A DNA stretch of 64,000 bases. Origin: DATARH01 sp036489765 (lineage in GTDB: Bacteria > Pseudomonadota > Alphaproteobacteria > ATCC43930 > CGMCC-115725). The first letter of the stretch is position 1, and the number at the start of each line of letters is the position of its first letter. Under the pieces are notes generated by a model, which was given only the letters and a program-made list of their open reading frames with translations, did not search any database and was not told the origin of the DNA. The stretch spans positions 1-64,000 of the forward strand of contig DASXFE010000060.1 of the NCBI GenBank assembly GCA_036489765.1, written 5' to 3'. A program made the translations under genes and the position numbers. Below are positions 59,543 through 64,000 of the stretch, piece after piece.

Positions 59543-60343
59543 TCAAACCGTCGAGATGTCGGGCGCGTCGACCCGCTTCATGCCGACGACGTGGTACCCG
59601 CTATCGACGTGGTGAACCTCGCCGGTGACGCCGGCCGACAGGTCGCTCAGCAGGTACAGCCCGGCCCCGCCGACATCCTCGATCGTCGTGTTGCGCTGGA
59701 GCGGGGCATTGAGCTGGTTCCATTTGAGGATGTAGTGGAAGTCGCCGATCCCGTACGCCGCCAGCGTCTTGATCGGGCCGGCCGAGATCGCGTTGACGCG
59801 GATATTGTCGCCGCCGAGATCGGCCGCGAGGTATTTGACGCTCGCTTCGAGCGCGGCCTTTGCCACCCCCATTACATTGTAATGCGGCATGACCCGCTCG
59901 GCGCCGGCATAGGTCAGCGTCAACAGGCTGCCGCCCCCGGTCATCAGCGGCACCGCGCGGCGGCTCAGATCGGTGAACGAGAAGCACGAGATTTCCATCG
60001 TGCGCAGGAAGTTCCCGCGTGAGGTCGCGACGTATTTCCCGGTCAATTCGTTCCGGTCGGAGAACGCGATCGCGTGGACCAAAAAATCAAGTCTGCCCCA
60101 GCGCTCGGCAATCGTCGCGAACACCGCATCGAGGCTCGCCTCAGAGGTAACGTCGGCCTCGAGCATCAGATCGCTGCCGAGGCTTTCGGCGAGCGGCCGC
60201 ACGCGCCGGCCCAGCGCCTCGCCCTGATAGGTAAAGGCGAGCCCGGCGTCGTGCTCGTGCAATGTCTTGGCGATGCCCCAGGCGAGCGAACGGTCGTTCG
60301 CGACGCCCATGATGAGGCCCCGTTTACCACTCATCAGCGGCAT
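59543..60343 (-). CDS. fabI: Enoyl-[acyl-carrier-protein] reductase (NADH)
   Basis: 266 residues. It reduces enoyl-ACP in fatty-acid elongation and is the triclosan target. Seen: GKRGLIMGVANDRSLAWGIA (divergent Rossmann glycine pattern of FabI), VHAIAFSDRNELTGKY, ISCFSFTDLSRRAVPLM, the catalytic pattern Y-N-V-M-G-V-A-K, and VNAISAGPIKTLAAYGI. The ATG at 60343 follows GAGGGG. The open frame continues upstream but lacks similarity. aroC follows. The gene is divergent from pdxH at 60473. Confidence 0.96.
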   Translation of the reverse strand: MPLMSGKRGLIMGVANDRSLAWGIAKTLHEHDAGLAFTYQGEALGRRVRPLAESLGSDLMLEADVTSEASLDAVFATIAERWGRLDFLVHAIAFSDRNELTGKYVATSRGNFLRTMEISCFSFTDLSRRAVPLMTGGGSLLTLTYAGAERVMPHYNVMGVAKAALEASVKYLAADLGGDNIRVNAISAGPIKTLAAYGIGDFHYILKWNQLNAPLQRNTTIEDVGGAGLYLLSDLSAGVTGEVHHVDSGYHVVGMKRVDAPDISTV

Positions 60344-60472
60344 GAAATCCCCCTCGTGGCCGGACCTCAGGGTTATCGGCCGGACAGGAGCCTCGCATAC
60401 CCCCATCCTACACGAACGCGCGCCCCGCCGTCAGCCATTGCCCTAGGGCGCGGCGCGGAGTACCGGTTGCCC

Positions 60473-61066
60473 ATGATCGACGACATCGCCGAATTGGAGC
60501 CGCTGACGCCGTTCCGCCGCTGGTGGGACGCCGCCGCCGCCAAGGAGGATCTCGCCGAGGCGCTGAGCATCGCTACCGCAACCGCCGCCGGCGTACCCTC
60601 GGTGCGGATGGTACTGCTGCGCGGGCTCGACGAGCGCGGCTTTGTCTTCTATACGAATCTCGACAGCCGCAAAGGCGACGAGCTTTCCGCCAACCCGCGC
60701 GCCGCCGCCTGCTTTCACTGGAAGTCGCTCGCTCGCCAGGTGCGGATCGAAGGTGCCATCTCGATCGTCGCCAACGCCGAGGCCGACGCCTACTATCACT
60801 CCCGCGCCCGTGAGAGCCAGATCGGCGCCTGGGCCTCGGACCAGTCGCGCCCGCTGGTCGACCAGGCGACGCTGATGCGCCGCTTTGCCGAGGCGACCGC
60901 GCGCTTCGATGGACAGAACATCGTCCCGCGCCCCGCGAACTGGTCGGGCTATCGCCTCGCGCCGGAGCGGGTCGAGTTCTGGCAGGAATTGCCGCACCGG
61001 CTGCACGACCGCCTCGTCTTCACCCGCGACGGCGCGGGCTGGCGGCGCCACCGTCTCTACCCGTGA
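60473..61066 (+). CDS. pdxH: Pyridoxamine 5'-phosphate oxidase
   Basis: 197 residues, a little shorter than the E. coli protein. It uses FMN and oxygen to convert pyridoxamine/pyridoxine phosphate to pyridoxal phosphate. Seen: VPSVRMVLLRGLDERGFVFYTNLDSRKGDEL (FMN and phosphate contacts), FHWKSLARQVRIEGAISIV, SRARESQIGAWASDQS and VEFWQELPHRLHDRLVFTR before the terminal RLYP. The CDF exporter gene overlaps its stop (GTGA). Divergent from fabI across 129 bases, which should hold both promoters. Confidence 0.95.
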   Translation: MIDDIAELEPLTPFRRWWDAAAAKEDLAEALSIATATAAGVPSVRMVLLRGLDERGFVFYTNLDSRKGDELSANPRAAACFHWKSLARQVRIEGAISIVANAEADAYYHSRARESQIGAWASDQSRPLVDQATLMRRFAEATARFDGQNIVPRPANWSGYRLAPERVEFWQELPHRLHDRLVFTRDGAGWRRHRLYP

Positions 61067-61992
61067 CCGTCGCGACGATCGAGCCCGAACGCGCGCGCCG
61101 GCTGCGCACGCGTGCGACGTACGCTGCACTCGCCGTCGCCGTCGTTCTGATCGCGGTGAAGCTCGCCGCCTGGCTCGGCAGCAACTCGGTAGCCCTCTTG
61201 TCGAGCCTCATCGACTCGCTCGTCGATGCCGCCGCGTCGGTCGTCAATTTCATCGCCGTCAAGCATGCGATGAGCCCGGCCGACCGCGAGCACCGCTTTG
61301 GCCACGGCAAGGCCGAGCCGTTGGCCGCGCTTGGTCAATCCGCCTTTCTGGTCGGCAGCGCGCTGCTATTGCTGGCCGAGGCGGCGCAGCGCTTGATGTC
61401 GCCGCAGCCGGTCGAGAACGGCCTCGCCGTGATCGTCGTCATGGTGTTCTCGACGATCGCCGCCGCCGGCCTCGTCGCCTTTCAGCGCCATGTCGTCGGC
61501 CTGACCCGCTCGCTCGCGATCGGCGCCGACGAAATCCATTACCGCGGCGACGTGATCCTGAACCTGGCGGTGATCGCCGCGATCGTGCTGAGCACCTGGC
61601 TCAAATTGCCGCTCCTCGACCCGATCTTCGGCGCCGGCGCCGGGATTTGGATCATCTGGCGCGCGATCGGGATCATGCGGCTCTCGTTAACCCAGCTGAT
61701 GGACCAGGAGCTGCCCGACGAGGAACGCGCCCACATCCGCGGCATCGCCGAGCGTCATCCCGGCGTCAGCGCCGTGCACGACATGCGCACCCGCGTCGCC
61801 GGCCCGACCGCCTTCATCCAGCTCCATCTGGAGATGGACGGCTCGATGAACCTCTTGCGGGCGCATGAAATCACCGACGGCGTCGAAGCCGAGCTGCGCG
61901 AGGCCTATCCGGCCGCCGAGATCATCATCCACCAGGACCCCGCCGGCCTCGAAGAGCCCCCGGCATTTCCCCCGCGCGAGGCAGCGCGGTAA
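61063..61992 (+). CDS. Cation diffusion facilitator (FieF-type) metal exporter
   Basis: 309 residues with six membrane segments and a cytoplasmic C-terminal domain. Metal site A is DxxxD in LIDSLVDAAASVVNF plus HxxxD in EIHYRGDVILN; HRFGHGKAEPLAAL is the family's loop. The C-terminal part RGIAERHPGVSAVHDMRTRVAG and FIQLHLEMDGSM forms the dimeric metal sensor. It exports Zn, Fe or similar divalent ions against protons. The GTG start at 61063 overlaps the pdxH stop, so they are co-translated. Confidence 0.92.
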   Translation: MTVATIEPERARRLRTRATYAALAVAVVLIAVKLAAWLGSNSVALLSSLIDSLVDAAASVVNFIAVKHAMSPADREHRFGHGKAEPLAALGQSAFLVGSALLLLAEAAQRLMSPQPVENGLAVIVVMVFSTIAAAGLVAFQRHVVGLTRSLAIGADEIHYRGDVILNLAVIAAIVLSTWLKLPLLDPIFGAGAGIWIIWRAIGIMRLSLTQLMDQELPDEERAHIRGIAERHPGVSAVHDMRTRVAGPTAFIQLHLEMDGSMNLLRAHEITDGVEAELREAYPAAEIIIHQDPAGLEEPPAFPPREAAR

Positions 61993-61997
61993 CGCAT

Positions 61998-62085
61998 CGT
62001 CATTGCGAGGAGCCGCAGGCGACGCGGCAATCTCGGACAAGGCGCGCACCCGGCCCGAGATTGCTTCGCTGCGCTCGCAATGACG
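61998..62085. repeat. Repeat family B palindrome
   Basis: The left arm starts CGTCATTGCGAGGAGCC (61998) and the right arm ends GCTCGCAATGACGG (62085), with GGCAATCTCGG / CCCGAGATTGC as the inner pair. It lies between the convergent stops of the CDF and HIT genes and may act as a two-way terminator. Confidence 0.8.
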
Positions 62086-62088
62086 GGG

Positions 62089-62454
62089 CTAGCTCGCCCT
62101 TTGCAGCATTGGTCCCAAATCCCTGCCGCCGACGATGTGCAGGTGAAAGTGCGGCACGTCCTGATGCGCCGCCTCGCCGTGATTGGCGATGATGCGGTAC
62201 CCGCCTGCCGCGACCCCCTCGTGCTTCGCAATGAGCCCGATCGCGCGCAGAAACGCCGCGTGCTCCGCCGCCGAGCCTTTCTCGGAGAAATCGTCCGCCG
62301 ACACATATTCCCCTTTCGGGATCACGATCACATGCGTCGGCGCCTGCGGGTTGATGTCGCGAAACGCCAGCACATGCTCGTCCTCGAACACCTTGGTGCA
62401 GGGGATCTCGCCACGCAGAATGCGGGCGAAGACATTGGTGCGGTCGTAGGGCAT
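62089..62454 (-). CDS. HIT family (HINT-type) nucleotide hydrolase
   Basis: 121 residues. FARILRGEIPCTKVFEDEHVLAFRDINPQAPTHVIVIP is the usual HINT start and GEAAHQDVPHFHLHIVGGRDLG carries the H-x-H-x-H-x-x triad with the catalytic histidine. The enzymes hydrolyse AMP-amino or AMP-lysine linkages. In many Alphaproteobacteria the gene is next to hisE, which is not the case here. The ATG at 62454 has GAGAGA upstream. Confidence 0.93.
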   Translation of the reverse strand: MPYDRTNVFARILRGEIPCTKVFEDEHVLAFRDINPQAPTHVIVIPKGEYVSADDFSEKGSAAEHAAFLRAIGLIAKHEGVAAGGYRIIANHGEAAHQDVPHFHLHIVGGRDLGPMLQRAS

Positions 62455-62480
62455 GAATTCTCTCTCGTTGCAGGAGCGCG

Positions 62481-62603
62481 GTGCGTCCTTCGAGACGCGC
62501 TCTGCGAGCGCTCCTCAGGATGAGGAAAGACAGGGCGCGGCAGAATAGCCGTTCCTCATCCTGAGGAGCACCCTGCAAGGGTGCGTCTCGACGGACGCAC
62601 GAG
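62481..62603. repeat. Repeat family D palindrome
   Basis: The outer arms start GTGCGTCCTTCGAGACGC (62481) and end GTGCGTCTCGACGGACGCAC (62603); the inner pair is CTCCTCAGGATGAGG (62511-62525) with CCTCATCCTGAGGAG. This is a common alphaproteobacterial intergenic palindrome class. It lies between the HIT gene start and the ccrM stop. Confidence 0.8.
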
Positions 62604-62615
62604 GCCGAACCCGGC

Positions 62616-63698
62616 CTACACCATCTCCGCCCGCAATTGCTGACGGAACGCGTCGATCGGCACGAGCTGCCCCTGGCGCTCGACAAACCAGAAGGCCCAG
62701 CCGTTGAACGCCGTCGCCCCCTGCACTCCGGCCGCGACGGCGTGGATCGAGCCTTTGTGGTCGGCCGAAATCACGGAGCCATCGGCCCGCACCTTCGCGC
62801 TGTACCGCCGCCGCTCGTCGAACAGCACCTCGCCCGGCCGGACGAGGCCGCGCTCGACGAGATTGCCGAACGGGATGCGCGGGGCGTCGCGCCGTGACGA
62901 CAATACGATCACCTCGGCCGAAGCCCGGGTCACCGCGGCGATCCGCCTCCGCGCCAGCGCGGCATAGGCCGGCTCGCGCTCGATGCCGATAAACCGGCGT
63001 CCCAGCCGCTTTGCGACCGCGCCGGTCGTGCCGGTGCCGAAAAACGGGTCGAGCACCGTGTCGCCGGGCTTGGTCGAGGCGAGCAGCACCCGGTGCAGCA
63101 GCGCCTCCGGCTTTTGCGTCGGATGCGCCTTGGCCCCGTCTTCACCTTTCAGCCGTTCAGGCCCGCCGCAGATCGGGATAAACCAGTCGCTGCGCATCTG
63201 CAGCTCGTCGTTGAGCGCCTTCATCGCCTCGTAATTGAACGTGTAGCGCGACTCCCGCTCGCGCGCGCACCACAGCAAGGTCTCGTGCGCGTTGGTAAAG
63301 CGGCGCCCACGGAAATTCGGCATCGGGTTCGACTTGCGCCACACTACGTCGTTCAACAGCCAGAACCCGAGATTCTGCAGGATCGCGCCGATGCGGAACA
63401 CGTTGTGGTAACTGCCGATGACCCACAGCGCGCCATTTGGCTTCAGGAGACGTCGCGATGCGCGCAGCCAGTCGCGGGTGAATTGATCGTACTCGGCGAA
63501 CCCGGCGAACTTGTCCCAATCGGCATCGACGCCATCGACCCGGCTCTGGTTCGGTCTGTGCAATTCGCCGGCGAGCTGCAGGTTATAGGGTGGATCGGCA
63601 AAGACGAGGTCGACCGAACCCTCGGGCAGACGCGCCATTTCTTGAAGGCAATCGCCCTCGATGATCGGATCGTCGGAATCTGTATTGAGGGCCTTCAT
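62616..63698 (-). CDS. ccrM: CcrM-type adenine-N6 DNA methyltransferase (GANTC)
   Basis: 360 residues, the length of Caulobacter CcrM. It methylates the adenine of GANTC to control replication and transcription over the cell cycle. Seen: FADPPYNLQLAGEL (catalytic DPPY, 35-38), ALWVIGSYHNVFRIGAILQN, VVWRKSNPMPNFRGRRF, HPTQKPEALLHRVLLAS, VLDPFFGTGTTGAVAKR (SAM site), and a long C-terminal DNA-binding tail ending AFRQQLRAEMV. The ATG at 63698 matches the family start; an upstream frame is ignored. rnhB lies 51 bases upstream. Two GANTC sites lie around its start. Confidence 0.96.
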   Translation of the reverse strand: MKALNTDSDDPIIEGDCLQEMARLPEGSVDLVFADPPYNLQLAGELHRPNQSRVDGVDADWDKFAGFAEYDQFTRDWLRASRRLLKPNGALWVIGSYHNVFRIGAILQNLGFWLLNDVVWRKSNPMPNFRGRRFTNAHETLLWCARERESRYTFNYEAMKALNDELQMRSDWFIPICGGPERLKGEDGAKAHPTQKPEALLHRVLLASTKPGDTVLDPFFGTGTTGAVAKRLGRRFIGIEREPAYAALARRRIAAVTRASAEVIVLSSRRDAPRIPFGNLVERGLVRPGEVLFDERRRYSAKVRADGSVISADHKGSIHAVAAGVQGATAFNGWAFWFVERQGQLVPIDAFRQQLRAEMV

Positions 63699-63724
63699 CC
63701 GAAGGACTGTGCGCGCGGCGAGTC
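63676..63724. promoter_or_regulatory. Two GANTC methylation sites at the ccrM start
   Basis: GAATC at 63676-63680 and GAGTC at 63720-63724 (both GANTC) lie within 50 bases at the ccrM leader and first codons, the second about 20 bases upstream of the ATG. In Caulobacter the ccrM promoter carries GANTC sites that link its expression to methylation state. A similar loop is plausible here, but promoter boxes are not proven. Confidence 0.45.
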
Positions 63725-63749
63725 CGCGCGTCAATTCTTTCGCGGTAAT

Positions 63750-64000
63750 TCAACCCGCAAGGCGCATCACGGGAGCGAACGAGCGACGGTGATGCGGCGT
63801 AACACCGAGCCGCCCCAGCGCCTCATGATGAAGCGCGGTGCCATAGCCGGCGTTCCGCTCCCAGCCATAGCCGGGATAGCGCCGCGCCAGCAGCGCCATC
63901 GCCCGGTCGCGCGTCACCTTGGCGACGACCGAGGCCGCGGCGATCGAAAAGCTGAGCGCGTCGCCACCGACCACCGTCCTGACCGGGCAGGTAAGCGTCG
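63750..64000 (-). CDS. rnhB: Ribonuclease HII, C-terminal part (runs off window)
   Basis: The C-terminal residues of RNase HII, cut by the right edge: DALSFSIAAASVVAKVTRDRAM is a hallmark of the family, followed by ALLARRYPGYGWERNAGYGT and RRSFAPVMRL at the end. The enzyme removes ribonucleotides from DNA and RNA primers. The N-terminal catalytic aspartates lie outside the window. ccrM follows 51 bases downstream, a common alphaproteobacterial order. Confidence 0.92.
   Translation of the reverse strand, partial: TLTCPVRTVVGGDALSFSIAAASVVAKVTRDRAMALLARRYPGYGWERNAGYGTALHHEALGRLGVTPHHRRSFAPVMRLAG

Noticed and set aside
1..64000. tRNA, rRNA, IS element or prophage genes
   Set aside because: I looked for cloverleaf-type ends, rRNA cores, transposase DDE or tyrosine motifs and phage structural genes on both strands and saw none I could support.

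Overview
The window is high-GC chromosomal DNA, most likely from an alphaproteobacterium. The best evidence is at the right end. A CcrM-type DNA methyltransferase sits directly downstream of rnhB, an arrangement seen in many Alphaproteobacteria. Nearby are single-copy core genes (aroC, fabI, pdxH, a CDF metal exporter and a HIT protein). Several families of palindromic intergenic repeats of the kinds common in Rhizobiales and related orders are scattered through the window. I see no rRNA, tRNA, CRISPR array, transposase or phage structural gene.

Region by region: (1) 1-3760 looks visibly less GC-rich than the rest and carries a two-gene module: a 64-residue protein followed, with a GTGA overlap, by a Rad50-like ATPase with a CPLC zinc hook and an extra C-terminal helical and zinc-ribbon region. 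Two small orphan genes follow. (2) 3760-10720 is catabolic: a decayed hydrolase gene beside a NIPSNAP gene, two amidohydrolase-2 type hydrolases, a TauD/TfdA dioxygenase and an orphan peptide-type substrate-binding protein. (3) 10850-13960 holds a stand-alone 5' nuclease, alkB, a monooxygenase-like small protein and a DUF763 protein. (4) 14330-28690 is a transport region: a metallo-beta-lactamase-fold hydrolase and an Asp/Glu racemase-fold protein joined by an expanded 14-bp repeat, then two ABC ATPases, four paralogous substrate-binding proteins and two permeases. A phytanoyl-CoA dioxygenase-like pair on the other strand splits the four binding proteins. (5) 28770-48650 is dominated by flavoenzymes: four GMC oxidoreductases, three luciferase-like monooxygenases, an AruH-like aminotransferase, an MFS carrier, an atypical CobB-like sirtuin, a MOSC protein overlapping a class III cyclase, a VOC protein and a D-aminoacylase-type deacylase. 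(6) 49000-58450 has two more TauD/TfdA enzymes, a prolyl oligopeptidase, an MFS carrier, an Ldh-family dehydrogenase, a methyltransferase, a two-domain NIPSNAP protein and three gene remnants. (7) 58460-64000 is core metabolism and replication functions.

The middle of the window reads as an accessory catabolic region for uptake of small (possibly peptide- or amino-acid-like) compounds and their oxidation by flavin and Fe(II)/2-oxoglutarate enzymes. Substrates cannot be deduced from sequence alone. The points most worth a second look are the two-gene zinc-hook ATPase module, the four-cysteine binding-protein family amplified beside one permease pair, the 14-bp repeat that multiplies a stop/start overlap, and the sirtuin with several altered active-site motifs.
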